DNA of 64,000 nt from Phocaeicola sp. (GCA_020026225.1 JAHHQU010000003.1:1-64000), one strand, 5' to 3'; positions 1-8,819 are shown, numbered from the stretch's first letter. The notes: generated by a model from the sequence alone, not told the origin. Numbers and translations: made by a program.

Positions 1-129
1 AACTATCGTATTGTACTACATTTCTGTTTGTTTATCTAAAATCTTTCAAAGAACTGTCGTTATTTGTTTGCCATCGTTTGTTTCTCGATTGCGGATGCAA
101 AGGTAAGTCAATTATCCTTACCCACCAAA
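1..129 (-). promoter_or_regulatory. Probable rRNA-operon promoter and leader reading out of the left edge
   Basis: On the minus strand a -33 TTTG (126-129) and a -7 TACCTTTG (98-105) are 20 bp apart, a full Bacteroidetes promoter. The transcript would run left. It carries GTTCTTTGA at about 50-58 (minus strand), which resembles the boxA-like stretch of Bacteroidetes 16S leaders, and no open frame follows. I infer that a 16S rRNA gene starts just beyond position 1; the gene itself is not in the window. Positions 130-276 are AT-rich and show no gene. Confidence 0.5.
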
Positions 130-276
130 TGTTTTTGAAGTTTTTTTTCAAAAAATTTTCATCTCAATATTGCTTTTTAAATAAAAAGCCTAAGAAAATC
201 CCTTGTTATAAACTTATATATCAATTATTTAGCTACTTTAATTATTCTAAGAAATATATTTGATAAAAATGATGCT

Positions 277-906
277 TCATCCTCTTTTTTTTATGTATAC
301 CTTATGTGAACCCTTTCCTATATATAAAATTCCGTACTCAGAATTATCTGTAAAAACTTTCAATTCACGACCAGCATACCATTTACTCAAGCCTGAAATC
401 CGGGAGTATTCACTTATAGTAATAAATGGATGTTTGTCGAGATATTCATGCAATATAGACAAACGTTCCTCGGCTGAATATTTTGATACCTTACAACGCC
501 TTATCTCAGGTAGTCTTTCTAGTTCACAATTTTGACTGGTAAGAATTGTAAGAAACTTGTCGGCACGAAACTTTATATCACCTACTTTTAAACTACTAGC
601 ATTCCTGCGTGGAGATTTTCCATCTATATCTTCTCTTTCCTTTCCATTCTTTAATATTAGTGTCGGGGTAAACAGACCTATTCCATCTATTCTCACCGAC
701 CTTCCTTCAGACATCACCCTCACCATTTCATCAGAAATAAGGCTCAAGGCACCCATTACTTCGCCTTTGCCGAAGGTAGACCCTTTTATTCCCCTTTCAA
801 CAAGTTCTGCCGTTTCGCATATACCTGTTATTTTAATCCTTGGATATAAGATTGTTTCGCCCTTTTTTCTTATGTCGGGCATTTCCTGCATAAAATAATT
901 TGCCAT
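277..906 (-). CDS. HU-like DNA-binding protein with C-terminal helix-turn-helix-like extension
   Basis: Predicted nucleoid-type DNA-binding protein of 209 residues. Residues 1 to about 125 match the extended HU/IHF-like domain common in Bacteroidetes, with the conserved pattern around VRIDGIGLFTP and a long N-terminal strand (ILYPRIKITG). Residues about 140-209 are not part of HU. They include a helical stretch (SAEERLSILHEYL, then ISEYSRISGLSKWYAGRELK) that looks like a small winged helix and may add a second DNA contact. Classical HU is about 90 residues, so the protein is over twice as long. The gene is transcribed towards the putative rRNA operon, with a -7 CAAATATA (minus-strand TATATTTG) at 1082-1089, giving a leader of about 170 nt that contains a 21-bp repeat series. 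Family assignment is firm; the target is unknown. Confidence 0.8.
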   Translation of the reverse strand: MANYFMQEMPDIRKKGETILYPRIKITGICETAELVERGIKGSTFGKGEVMGALSLISDEMVRVMSEGRSVRIDGIGLFTPTLILKNGKEREDIDGKSPRRNASSLKVGDIKFRADKFLTILTSQNCELERLPEIRRCKVSKYSAEERLSILHEYLDKHPFITISEYSRISGLSKWYAGRELKVFTDNSEYGILYIGKGSHKVYIKKRG

Positions 907-993
907 AAACTTATACTATTAAATGTTTAAAAATCGACCTGTTACTGTTTTCCTTTAAAAACCCAAAAGCCAAATTGTTTTATTGAAAAGTAT

Positions 994-1077
994 ATTCTAT
1001 TTTCATAATTGGAACTTGCGTATATTAAGATGAAGCTTGCAATTATAAAATTGAAAGTTACAATTTCATAAGGTTTC
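994..1077. repeat. Degenerate 21-bp tandem repeats in the HU-like gene leader
   Basis: Four copies start at 994, 1015, 1036 and 1057. The most similar block is GAAGCTTGCAATTA (1032-1045) against GAAAGTTACAATTT (1053-1066) and GGAACTTGCGTATA (1011-1024). The unit is AT-rich and diverged, so the call is tentative. It resembles the unit at 56519-56623. The rest of the 907-1363 gap holds the -7 of the HU-like gene, the -7 of the Fe-S factor gene and nothing else that I can see. Confidence 0.4.
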
Positions 1078-1326
1078 GGTGCAAATATAATTTATTGACG
1101 GAGCATCAATTCCCACTCTATACTAACTTATACCGATATATGTAGTTTTATCCAAAAAAAATAATTATTTTGCTATAACACAAGGCTAAGTATATGATTA
1201 ATTGTCATTGTCAGACTAAGCCAAATCTGTCATGCAATATTTACCAATATTCCACACGTCTATCATACATTTAAATAAAAATCTTTGTTTCTTTACTTCT
1301 AGACCTAAAAAGACAAAGATTTTTAG

Positions 1327-1334
1327 TAAGTTTG
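1327..1334 (+). promoter_or_regulatory. -7 element TAAGTTTG for the MIP18-family gene
   Basis: TAAGTTTG fits TAnnTTTG. No convincing TTTG lies about 19-21 bp upstream. Transcription would begin near 1340, only 9 nt before the ATG at 1349 but 24 nt before the ATG at 1364, which favours the latter. Confidence 0.45.
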
Positions 1335-1363
1335 CAAAAATAAAGTAAATGATAATCGAGTAT

Positions 1364-1684
1364 ATGAATAATGAAGAAAAACTAAAAATAGAAGAGAAGA
1401 TAGTAGAGGTACTGAAAACTGTATATGACCCAGAAATACCGGTAAACGTATATGATTTAGGACTTATATACAAGATAGACTTGCAAGACAACGGAGAACT
1501 TAGTTTAGATATGACTCTTACAGCACCAAACTGTCCTGCGGCAGACTTCATTATGGAAGATGTAAGACAAAAGATTGAATCAGTCAAGGGAGTGACATCA
1601 GCACAGGTTAACCTTGTATTCGAACCCGAATGGGACAAAGACATGATGACTGAAGAGGCAAAACTAGAACTTGGTTTTATGTAA
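1364..1684 (+). CDS. MIP18-family (DUF59) iron-sulfur cluster assembly protein
   Basis: Small protein (106 residues from this start) of the DUF59/MIP18 family, related to SufT and PaaD, which help to load or mature Fe-S proteins in the cytosol. The family core TVYDPEIPVNVYDLGLIY is intact, followed by the TAPNCPAAD segment with its conserved cysteine, and VNLVFEPEW near the end. I start at 1364 (MNNEEK) rather than at the in-frame ATG at 1349, because the -7 element at 1327-1334 leaves almost no leader for the earlier codon. The gene is followed 27 bp later by lpxH, so the two are probably co-transcribed. The exact client proteins cannot be read from the sequence. Confidence 0.85.
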   Translation: MNNEEKLKIEEKIVEVLKTVYDPEIPVNVYDLGLIYKIDLQDNGELSLDMTLTAPNCPAADFIMEDVRQKIESVKGVTSAQVNLVFEPEWDKDMMTEEAKLELGFM

Positions 1685-1711
1685 TTTGTTTAGAATAAAA
1701 AAGGTATAACT

Positions 1712-2485
1712 ATGGAAGAGATGAAGAATATATATTTCATTTCAGATGCCCATCTTGGATCACGGGCTATACCTCATGCTCGTACTCAAGAAAGACGTCT
1801 CGTCAATTTTCTTGATGCGATAAAGCATAAGGCTTCTGCCCTGTATATGCTTGGAGACATGTTCGATTTCTGGTACGAATTCAAGACCGTAGTACCAAAA
1901 GGATATACAAGATTCCTTGGAAAAATATCAGAACTTACAGACCTAGGCATAGAAGTACATTTTTTTATCGGAAATCATGATATTTGGTGTGGCGACTATC
2001 TGGAAAAAGAATGTGGCGTTACAATACACCGCAAACCTATGACCTGTGAAATATACGGAAAAGAATTCTTTCTTGCCCACGGCGACGGACTTGGAGACAA
2101 CGATCAAAAATTCAAAATTCTTAGATCTATATTCCATAGCAAAATATTACAGAAAATGTTTTCCATGCTTCATCCACGATGGAGCATTGAGCTGGGGCTA
2201 GAATGGGCAAAACATAGCCGGTTGAAACGTAAAGACGGAAAAGAACCAGAATTTATGGGAGAAGAGAAAGAGCCACTGGTGTTGTTTACAAAGGAATACA
2301 TGAAAAGTCATCCCGACATAAACTATTTTATATACGGACACAGGCATATTATATTTGACATGATGCTCACAAGAAATTCAAGGATGATGATACTTGGAGA
2401 CTGGATAAACGAATATTCGTATGCAGTATTTGATGGCGAAAACATGTTTATAGAACAATACATAGAAGGTGATACCCTGCTTTAA
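1712..2485 (+). CDS. lpxH: UDP-2,3-diacylglucosamine diphosphatase (LpxH-type)
   Basis: Calcineurin-like metallophosphoesterase of 257 residues that hydrolyses UDP-2,3-diacylglucosamine to lipid X in lipid A synthesis, at the inner face of the cytoplasmic membrane. The metal-binding motifs are present in order: DAHLGS (about residue 12), GDMFDFW (about 48), GNHD (about 86), HGDGLG (about 122) and GHRH (about 210). This order and the length fit the LpxH group found in Bacteroidetes. The gene lies 27 bp behind the Fe-S factor gene and 53 bp before upp, all on the plus strand. A second in-frame ATG (MKN, 1721) is an alternative start. Assignment to LpxH rather than another phosphoesterase rests on family likeness. 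Confidence 0.85.
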   Translation: MEEMKNIYFISDAHLGSRAIPHARTQERRLVNFLDAIKHKASALYMLGDMFDFWYEFKTVVPKGYTRFLGKISELTDLGIEVHFFIGNHDIWCGDYLEKECGVTIHRKPMTCEIYGKEFFLAHGDGLGDNDQKFKILRSIFHSKILQKMFSMLHPRWSIELGLEWAKHSRLKRKDGKEPEFMGEEKEPLVLFTKEYMKSHPDINYFIYGHRHIIFDMMLTRNSRMMILGDWINEYSYAVFDGENMFIEQYIEGDTLL

Positions 2486-2538
2486 CATATAAGACTATAC
2501 AGAGTGTTTATAAAACAATAAATAATACTATTTACAAT

Positions 2539-3198
2539 ATGAAAATTATTAACCTTGCAGAAAGCAATTCCATACTCAATCAATTTGTGGCGGAAATGAG
2601 AGATGTTAATGTACAAAACGACCGCATGCGTTTTCGTCGTAACATAGAAAGAATAGGAGAACTGATGGCATACGAAATCAGTAAAGACATGAATTATTCC
2701 ATCAAGAAAATCCAGACACCAATTGGAGTTGCAGAAGCCAGCACACCGGATGACAACGTAGTCATAGCTACAGTTTTCAGAGCTGGACTTCCACTTCACA
2801 ACGGATTCTTGAATATATTTGACAAAGCAGGAAATGCCTTTGTCTCGGCCTACAGATTCTACAAAGATGAATCCCACAGAGACATCGACGTAAAGATAGA
2901 ATATATAGCCACCCCAGACCTTACAGACAAGACCGTATTGCTTGTTGACCCTATGCTTGCCACTGGCGAAAGTCTGGAACTTGCATGGAAAGCTTTCACC
3001 ACAAAAGGAATACCTTCGAAACTTGTAATAGCATGTATTATAGCAAGTCAGGCAGGAGTAGACAGAATAAAAAAAGTTTTCCAAGATCAGGATGTTACAC
3101 TCTGGTGCGGAGTAATTGATCCGGAAATAAACGAACAAAAATACATCGTTCCAGGATTGGGTGATGCTGGAGATTTGGCTTATGGTGAAAAAATATAA
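2539..3198 (+). CDS. upp: Uracil phosphoribosyltransferase
   Basis: Converts uracil and PRPP to UMP in pyrimidine salvage. The 219-residue protein has the PRPP-binding loop VLLVDPMLATGES at about residues 134-146 and the uracil-binding C-terminal segment PGLGDAGDLAYG. The family is usually 205-220 residues, so the gene looks complete. It is the last gene of a plus-strand run and ends at a bidirectional hairpin shared with ackA. It belongs with the other salvage genes of the window (xpt, hpt, adk). Confidence 0.95.
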   Translation: MKIINLAESNSILNQFVAEMRDVNVQNDRMRFRRNIERIGELMAYEISKDMNYSIKKIQTPIGVAEASTPDDNVVIATVFRAGLPLHNGFLNIFDKAGNAFVSAYRFYKDESHRDIDVKIEYIATPDLTDKTVLLVDPMLATGESLELAWKAFTTKGIPSKLVIACIIASQAGVDRIKKVFQDQDVTLWCGVIDPEINEQKYIVPGLGDAGDLAYGEKI

Positions 3199-3232
3199 TA
3201 AGAATCTTTCATCAAAACCTTTGTAAAGAGAT

Positions 3233-3282
3233 AAAAAAAACATGATATTCGATTTTCAAATTACGAATATCATGTTTTTTTT
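3233..3282. terminator. Bidirectional terminator between upp and ackA
   Basis: Perfect inverted repeat: A8 plus CATGATATTCG (3233-3251) and CGAATATCATG plus T8 (3264-3282), 12-nt loop. The A and T runs make it work in both directions for the convergent upp and ackA. Confidence 0.85.
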
Positions 3283-3302
3283 ATGTCGTTATAAGCTCTA
3301 TA

Positions 3303-4499
3303 TTAAAGAGCACTCACAATTTCCATTGTATCAGAAGCAATCATCAACTCTTCATCTGTAGGTATAACAACAACCTTAACCTTAGAATCGTCTGTAGAGA
3401 TTATAGCTTCCTTACCACGAACCTTATTGCGTTCTGGATCAATCTTCACGCCCAAGAATTCCAAAGTCTTGCAAGCACCAGAACGAGCAGTAGCCTGATT
3501 TTCACCTACTCCACCAGTAAACAAGATTACGTCTACACCACCCATTGCAGCAGCATATGCACCTATATATTTTGTTATACGATAGAAGTAAACATCTTCA
3601 GCACGCTTTGCTATAGGGTCATTATTGGCTACAGCATCTTCAAGTTCACGCATGTCGCTATGACCAAAGATACCAAGAACACCACTTTTCTTGTTCAGTA
3701 TGTCAGACATCTGATCTGGAGTCAATCCTTCTTTTTTCATCATGTACAACACTGCACCTGCATCAATATCACCACAACGAGTACCCATCATAAGTCCTTC
3801 AAGAGGTGTAAGCCCCATAGTAGTATCAATACATTTACCATCCTTTATAGCCGAGATAGAACCTCCGTTACCAACATGGCATGTAATGATTCTAGAGCCT
3901 TCAACCGGAATATTCAGATATTCGCAAACACGCTTTGATACATAACGATGTGATGTTCCATGGAATCCATAACGACGGATACCATATTTTTCAACATACT
4001 CGTAAGGGATAGGATAAAGATAAGCATGTTCTGGCATAGTCTGATGGAAAGCTGTATCGAATACTGCAACCTGAGGAACAGAAGGCAACAAGTTACTTAC
4101 AGCATCTATACCCTTCAAGTTTGCCGGATTGTGAAGAGGGCTCAATGCACTGCAATCCTCAATTGTATCAATCACTTCTTTTGTAATAAGAACTGACTTG
4201 TTGAACTTTGTTCCACCATGAACAACACGATGACCAACTGCATTTATTTCATTCAAGTCGTTTACTGCACCAAATTCCTTGTCAGTAAGTACATCGAAAA
4301 TAAACTGTACACCTTCAGTGTGTTCAGGGATATATTTATTAAGAACCTTTTTTTCACCATTAGGCAAAACGAACTTCAAGAAAGAGTCTTCCTGTCCTAG
4401 TTTTTCAATACCTCCCTGAGCCTTGACTTCCTTAGAGTCCATGTCAAAGAGTTTATACTTGATAGAAGAGCTACCACAGTTAAGAACTAAAATTTTCAT
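3303..4499 (-). CDS. ackA: Acetate kinase
   Basis: Interconverts acetyl phosphate plus ADP and acetate plus ATP, the substrate-level ATP step of acetate fermentation. The 398-residue protein has the N-terminal phosphate-binding sequence LNCGSSSIKYKLF, the core HRVVHGGTKF, the segment FDTAFHQTMP and HVGNGGSI, all typical of acetokinases, and a standard length. It lies 76 bp downstream of pta on the same strand, so the pair forms the usual pta-ackA operon. It ends at the bidirectional hairpin shared with upp. Confidence 0.97.
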   Translation of the reverse strand: MKILVLNCGSSSIKYKLFDMDSKEVKAQGGIEKLGQEDSFLKFVLPNGEKKVLNKYIPEHTEGVQFIFDVLTDKEFGAVNDLNEINAVGHRVVHGGTKFNKSVLITKEVIDTIEDCSALSPLHNPANLKGIDAVSNLLPSVPQVAVFDTAFHQTMPEHAYLYPIPYEYVEKYGIRRYGFHGTSHRYVSKRVCEYLNIPVEGSRIITCHVGNGGSISAIKDGKCIDTTMGLTPLEGLMMGTRCGDIDAGAVLYMMKKEGLTPDQMSDILNKKSGVLGIFGHSDMRELEDAVANNDPIAKRAEDVYFYRITKYIGAYAAAMGGVDVILFTGGVGENQATARSGACKTLEFLGVKIDPERNKVRGKEAIISTDDSKVKVVVIPTDEELMIASDTMEIVSAL

Positions 4500-4575
4500 A
4501 AAGAATAAATTGAAAAGATTAAAGACAGAGACTACACGCCTCTGTCATTATTATATTATAAAAAAAATAAATTTA

Positions 4576-5586
4576 TCACTGAGCTTTTGCTGCTATAGCC
4601 TGATTTGCAGTGATTGCAATCATCTTATAGACATCGTCGATAGAGCATCCGCGAGACAAGTCGTTTACAGGACGAGCGATACCCTGAAGAATAGGTCCGA
4701 TAGCAGTAGCATGTCCAAGACGTTCAACAAGTTTGTAAGATATGTTACCTACTTCCAGACATGGAACTACAAGCACATTAGCCTTGCCTGCAATTTCAGA
4801 ACCTGGAGCTTTGCTTTCTCCTACACGCTGAACCAAAGCTGCATCAGCCTGAAGTTCTCCGTCTATCTTAAGTTCTGGAGCCATTTCCTTAGCAATCTTA
4901 AGAGCTTCGACCACCTTGTCTACCACTTCGTGTTTAGCAGAGCCTTTTGTTGAGAAACTAAGCATAGCCACTCTAGGGTCGATACCGGCAACAGCTTGTG
5001 CTGTCTGAGCTGTACAAACTGCAATCTGTGCAAGCTGATTTGCATCCGGCACAGGAGTAACGGCTACGTCGCCCATCATAAGCACACCATTGTCTCCACA
5101 TTCAGGAGCATGAGTAAGCATCAACATGGCACCTGACACGCAAGTGATTCCAGGAGCAGTCTTTATAATCTGAAGAGCAGGACGAAGCACATCACCTGTA
5201 GTATTGCGTGCACCTGCCAACTGTCCGTCTGCATCGCCAGCCTTGATGATAAGACATCCCAAATACAAAGGATTCTTTACCAACTCCTGAGCCTGTTCAA
5301 TAGTCATACCTTTTTTCTTGCGAAGTTCGAACAACAGTTCGGCATAAGCGTCTTTCTTATCATGATTCTCTGGATCTATGATAGTAGCCTTATGAATATT
5401 TCCAAGTCCCCATTCTTTTGACAGATTCATGATTTCTTCCGGATTACCAATAAGAATAAGGTCTGCAACTCCGTCTGTCAATATCTGATTGGCAGCTTTC
5501 AATGTACGTTCTTCTGTTCCTTCAGGAAGAACAATGCGCTGTTTGTTTGATTTAGCGCGTTCTACGATTTGACTGATTAAATCCAT
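4576..5586 (-). CDS. pta: Phosphate acetyltransferase
   Basis: Transfers the acetyl group from acetyl-CoA to phosphate, feeding AckA. This is the short form (336 residues) that contains only the catalytic PTA_PTB domain and lacks the N-terminal regulatory DRTGG and P-loop part of the long enterobacterial enzyme. Recognisable blocks are IVLPEGTEERTLKAA near the N-terminus, AGDADGQLAGARNTTGDVLRP trimmed here to its key residues around 118-138, and the C-terminal ATAIGPILQGIARPVNDLSRG region. A full promoter lies at 5675-5708 and leaves a leader of about 80 nt. First gene of the pta-ackA operon. Confidence 0.95.
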   Translation of the reverse strand: MDLISQIVERAKSNKQRIVLPEGTEERTLKAANQILTDGVADLILIGNPEEIMNLSKEWGLGNIHKATIIDPENHDKKDAYAELLFELRKKKGMTIEQAQELVKNPLYLGCLIIKAGDADGQLAGARNTTGDVLRPALQIIKTAPGITCVSGAMLMLTHAPECGDNGVLMMGDVAVTPVPDANQLAQIAVCTAQTAQAVAGIDPRVAMLSFSTKGSAKHEVVDKVVEALKIAKEMAPELKIDGELQADAALVQRVGESKAPGSEIAGKANVLVVPCLEVGNISYKLVERLGHATAIGPILQGIARPVNDLSRGCSIDDVYKMIAITANQAIAAKAQ

Positions 5587-5674
5587 GCTGATTTATATAA
5601 TTTAAAATTGTTAATCTATATTTACGATTACGATATAAATATACTCTCAAAAAAAGCTTATGTATTATTGAGTG

Positions 5675-5708
5675 CAAAAATACTACTTTTGTAACATCTA
5701 GTTTGCAA
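5675..5708 (-). promoter_or_regulatory. pta-ackA promoter
   Basis: Minus strand: -33 TTTG (5705-5708) and -7 TATTTTTG (5675-5682), 22 bp apart. Confidence 0.6.
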
Positions 5709-5809
5709 AATACAGAGTTTTTTTTCATACAATTCATAGTTTTTATGCATGTTTAATAGCATAAAAAGTTTTTTTAACCATAGTATCATTCATTTTCTGC
5801 CGTAATATC

Positions 5810-5817
5810 TACCTTTG
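5810..5817 (+). promoter_or_regulatory. -7 element TACCTTTG of lrgAB
   Basis: TACCTTTG fits the consensus exactly and lies 28 bp before the first ATG. The -33 is weak. Confidence 0.55.
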
Positions 5818-5844
5818 CGGAAGTTTTCAATAGATTTATAAATT

Positions 5845-6195
5845 ATGATTCGTCAATGTACCATCCTATTCGGATGTTTGGCTCTAGGAGAGCTTATGGT
5901 ATATATCACAGGAGTGAAATTGCCATCCAGCATTATAGGAATGTTGTTCCTTACGTTTTTTCTTTCCATCGGGTGGATAAAAATCGAATGGGTCCAAGGC
6001 CTGTCTGATTTCCTTGTAGCCAATCTAGGGTTTTTCTTCGTCCCTTCGGGTGTAGCCCTTATGCTATACTTCGATGTCATCAAGGCACAGTTTCTGCCTA
6101 TAGTTATAGCAACAATAGTAAGCACTGTCCTGGTACTGGTCGTGACAGGATGGGTACATCAAATAGTACGCAAATATGGAATTCATAGAAAATAA
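5845..6195 (+). CDS. CidA/LrgA family membrane protein
   Basis: Small hydrophobic protein of 116 residues with four predicted membrane segments, typical of the CidA/LrgA holin-like family. The stretch LPSSIIGMLFLTFFLSIGW (about residues 26-44) and LGFFFVPSGVALMLYFD (about 65-81) are family blocks. In Staphylococcus these proteins work with LrgB/CidB in murein hydrolase and overflow-metabolite control. In other bacteria they have been linked to pyruvate transport, so the physiological role here is open. The stop codon overlaps the start of the lrgB-like gene by 20 bp, which indicates translational coupling. Confidence 0.85.
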   Translation: MIRQCTILFGCLALGELMVYITGVKLPSSIIGMLFLTFFLSIGWIKIEWVQGLSDFLVANLGFFFVPSGVALMLYFDVIKAQFLPIVIATIVSTVLVLVVTGWVHQIVRKYGIHRK

Positions 6196-6871
6196 GTTCT
6201 TTCTTCTGGCCATCACTTTCGGCTTCTTTTTCTTGTCTAAACAGATACAGAGAAAAACAGGGTGGATTGTACTCAACCCTATATTGCTGGCCATAGCCAT
6301 GCTGATTTGTTTCCTTAAAGTAGGGAATGTTACATACGAGAAATACCAGGAGGCAGGCTACCTTGTAGAATTCTGGCTGCGTCCGGCGGTAGTGGCACTT
6401 GGAGTTCCGCTATACCTTCAGCTCAGGATGATAAAGAAGCAGCTGATGCCGATAATACTTTCGCAATTGGCTGGATGCATAGTGGGACTGGTTTCGGTCA
6501 CCGTAGTGGCAAAATTGCTTGGAGCAACACCCGAAGTAATCATGTCTCTGGCACCAAAGTCTGTCACCACGCCTATAGCCATGGAGGTATCGTCGGCTGT
6601 AGGAGGGATACCGTCGCTTACGGCTGCAGTAGTGATAGTGGTAGGACTGTTCGGGGCTATTTTCGGATTCAAGATTCTGCAGGTGGGAAGAGTGTACAGC
6701 CCTATAGCACAAGGTCTGTCGATGGGTACCGCCACACATGCCGTAGGCACATCAAGGGCTATGGAGGTAAGCGGCAAGTATGGAGCTTATGCAAGCCTGG
6801 GACTCACACTGAACGGAATTCTTACTGCACTTTTATCGCCATACATATTACAAATATTAGGGCTATACTAA
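6176..6871 (+). CDS. LrgB/CidB family membrane protein
   Basis: Partner of the preceding LrgA-like protein, 231 residues with six or more predicted membrane segments. The family signature LAPKSVTTPIAMEVS lies near residue 125 and GTATHAVGTSRAMEVSG near 183, both intact. The gene overlaps the previous one by 20 bp in a different frame, the usual arrangement of lrgAB. As the second half of a two-component membrane system it probably forms the channel part. No terminator is evident before the next gene, 41 bp away. Confidence 0.88.
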   Translation: MEFIENKFFLLAITFGFFFLSKQIQRKTGWIVLNPILLAIAMLICFLKVGNVTYEKYQEAGYLVEFWLRPAVVALGVPLYLQLRMIKKQLMPIILSQLAGCIVGLVSVTVVAKLLGATPEVIMSLAPKSVTTPIAMEVSSAVGGIPSLTAAVVIVVGLFGAIFGFKILQVGRVYSPIAQGLSMGTATHAVGTSRAMEVSGKYGAYASLGLTLNGILTALLSPYILQILGLY

Positions 6872-6912
6872 ACAATTATCAAAGAAGTTCCAACAAATAA
6901 CAGTAACCATAT

Positions 6913-7803
6913 ATGATAGAGTTCAGGAAATTAGACATAGAAGATAAAGACACCGTACAGAGATACACCCTTACGAGCAGCAGAAAGAACTGCGACCTCA
7001 CATTTGCCAACCTATACGGCTGGCGTTTCCGTTACCTCACGCAGATAGCAGAACACAAGGGGTTTCTTCTGATAAAGTTCTATATAGACAACGAGCCTGC
7101 CTACATGCTGCCCGTGGGCGAAGGAGACCTGAGGGAAGCGATAACAGAACTTATGGACGATGCCCGACGTGCCGGAACTGCATTCCGTATGTTCGGGATA
7201 TGCACCGAACACGTGAAAGAGATAGAGGAGATGTTTCCGGGAAAGTTTACTTTGACACCCGAAAGAGATTATGCCGACTATATCTACACACGCTCCGACC
7301 TGGCAATGCTACAGGGAAAGAAGTTCCAGCCCAAAAGGAACCACATAAACAAATTCAAGAAGTCGTACCCCGACTACAAGTTCATGCCGCTGACCGAAGA
7401 GATGGTGAGAGAGTGTATGAAACTAGAAGCACAATGGTGTAAGGCCAACAACTGTAGCGAGAACGAGAACCTTCAGGAAGAGAGAAAGGCGATGAGCATA
7501 GTATTAGCCAACCGTAACGAGCTCGACATATGTGGAGGAGTTCTTCTTGTAGGAGATAAGATTATAGGATTCACCTACGGAGCACCCATCAACAACGAGA
7601 TATTCGATACATGCGTAGAGAAGGCCGACACCAGCTACGAAGGAGCTTATGCCATGATAAACAACGAGTTTGCAAATATGATACCACAACAGTATGCCTA
7701 TATCAACCGCGAAGAGGACCTCGGTATAGAAGGGCTGAGAAAGGCAAAGATGTCATACAACCCACACACCATACTGGAGAAATACCGACTGGAGGAAAGA
7801 TGA
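6913..7803 (+). CDS. DUF2156 (phosphatidylglycerol lysyltransferase-like) domain protein
   Basis: Soluble 296-residue protein with two tandem GNAT-like folds of the DUF2156/LPG_synthase_C type, the family that in MprF and related proteins transfers aminoacyl groups. Landmarks are the N-terminal CDLTFANLYGW (about residues 27-37), the linker KKFQPKRNHINKFKKSYP (about 136-153) and the C-terminal GLRKAKMSYNPHTILEKY. There is no membrane domain, so this is the stand-alone form widespread in Bacteroidetes, whose substrate is not known. The gene's stop overlaps the start of the following GNAT gene in an ATGA, so the two are translationally coupled and may act on the same substrate. Confidence 0.8.
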   Translation: MIEFRKLDIEDKDTVQRYTLTSSRKNCDLTFANLYGWRFRYLTQIAEHKGFLLIKFYIDNEPAYMLPVGEGDLREAITELMDDARRAGTAFRMFGICTEHVKEIEEMFPGKFTLTPERDYADYIYTRSDLAMLQGKKFQPKRNHINKFKKSYPDYKFMPLTEEMVRECMKLEAQWCKANNCSENENLQEERKAMSIVLANRNELDICGGVLLVGDKIIGFTYGAPINNEIFDTCVEKADTSYEGAYAMINNEFANMIPQQYAYINREEDLGIEGLRKAKMSYNPHTILEKYRLEER

Positions 7804-8816
7804 AGGAAGAACTGAAAGAACTGTGGAGGACATGCTTCACCGAAGACACGGAAGAGTTCATAGAACTATACTTTGAAGAGAAATACACCGACCATGACAC
7901 CTCCGTCATAATGCACCGAGGAAAGCCAGTATCGGCACTGCAAAGGCTGCCATACACCATGACTTGTAGGGGTGAAATAATCAGGGTGTCATACATATCG
8001 GGGGCGTGTACGCATCCCTCTATGCGCAAGCACGGACTGATGACAAGGCTTTTGGACGAAGCGCACACATGCATGTACAAAGGCGGAGTAATCGTCTCTA
8101 CACTGATTCCTGCCAACGAGGGGCTGATAGAGTTCTATAGGAAATCGAAATACACACCGATATTCGAAGAAAGGGAACAAAGATTTGAAAGCCGTACAGA
8201 CAAGGCCTCGAGACAGAGCGGAGGAATATCGTTCATGACTACTGGACATACAGACGGCGATTCCGAAGAGATATTCCGATTTGTCTACAGCCGCCAGTCA
8301 GCCATGCCGTCGTGCATACTTCACAACAAGGCTGACATGCATACTATAATAGCCGACCACGCGCTCTCTGGAGGTGAGATATGGAAAGGCATCGGCAATA
8401 ACGGCGAAACTGTCTCTATAGCTTTCGTCATAGCCGGACAAGATGAACTCTTCATCAAGGAGATGGTGGCAGACAGTGACATTTCTCTGCAAGCCACCAT
8501 AGACTTTCTGTCTGCCCGCTATGGAAATGTCAAAGCAGTACATCATTTCCCTTTGGGTATGATGAGAGCCATAAATGCCTTACGGCTACTTGAACTATAT
8601 GCCGCCGGATGCAGCACAAGCTGCGCCATCGAGGTTTACGGTGACGATACGATAAAAGAGAACAACGGAATATTCGTAATATCCAACAGGAGATGCCATA
8701 AGGCAGAAACTGAAGCAGAAACCGCAAACATGCGACACATCAAACTGGAAATATCAGAACTCCCGGACTTCATCTTCGGTGATGAAAAACCGTATATGAG
8801 CCTTATGCTGAACTAA
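7800..8816 (+). CDS. GNAT family acetyltransferase
   Basis: 338-residue protein. The N-terminal half is a GNAT acetyltransferase domain, with the acetyl-CoA loop region HPSMRKHGLMTRLLDEA at about residues 65-81 and a conserved strand YISGACTHP before it. The C-terminal half, about residues 140-338, is less conserved and may be a second GNAT-like or sterol-carrier-like lobe, as in Eis-related enzymes. I place the start at 7800, where the ATG overlaps the stop of the DUF2156 gene by 4 bp, rather than at upstream in-frame ATGs inside that gene. The substrate is unknown. The stop codon is followed within a few bases by a 23-bp repeat array. Confidence 0.8.
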   Translation: MKEELKELWRTCFTEDTEEFIELYFEEKYTDHDTSVIMHRGKPVSALQRLPYTMTCRGEIIRVSYISGACTHPSMRKHGLMTRLLDEAHTCMYKGGVIVSTLIPANEGLIEFYRKSKYTPIFEEREQRFESRTDKASRQSGGISFMTTGHTDGDSEEIFRFVYSRQSAMPSCILHNKADMHTIIADHALSGGEIWKGIGNNGETVSIAFVIAGQDELFIKEMVADSDISLQATIDFLSARYGNVKAVHHFPLGMMRAINALRLLELYAAGCSTSCAIEVYGDDTIKENNGIFVISNRRCHKAETEAETANMRHIKLEISELPDFIFGDEKPYMSLMLN

Positions 8817-8819
8817 GTG

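Noticed and set aside
2482..3243. A 253-codon frame antisense to upp
   Set aside because: Covers the whole upp gene and the terminator; rich in Phe, Tyr, Cys and Ser, as expected for noise in AT-rich antisense frames.
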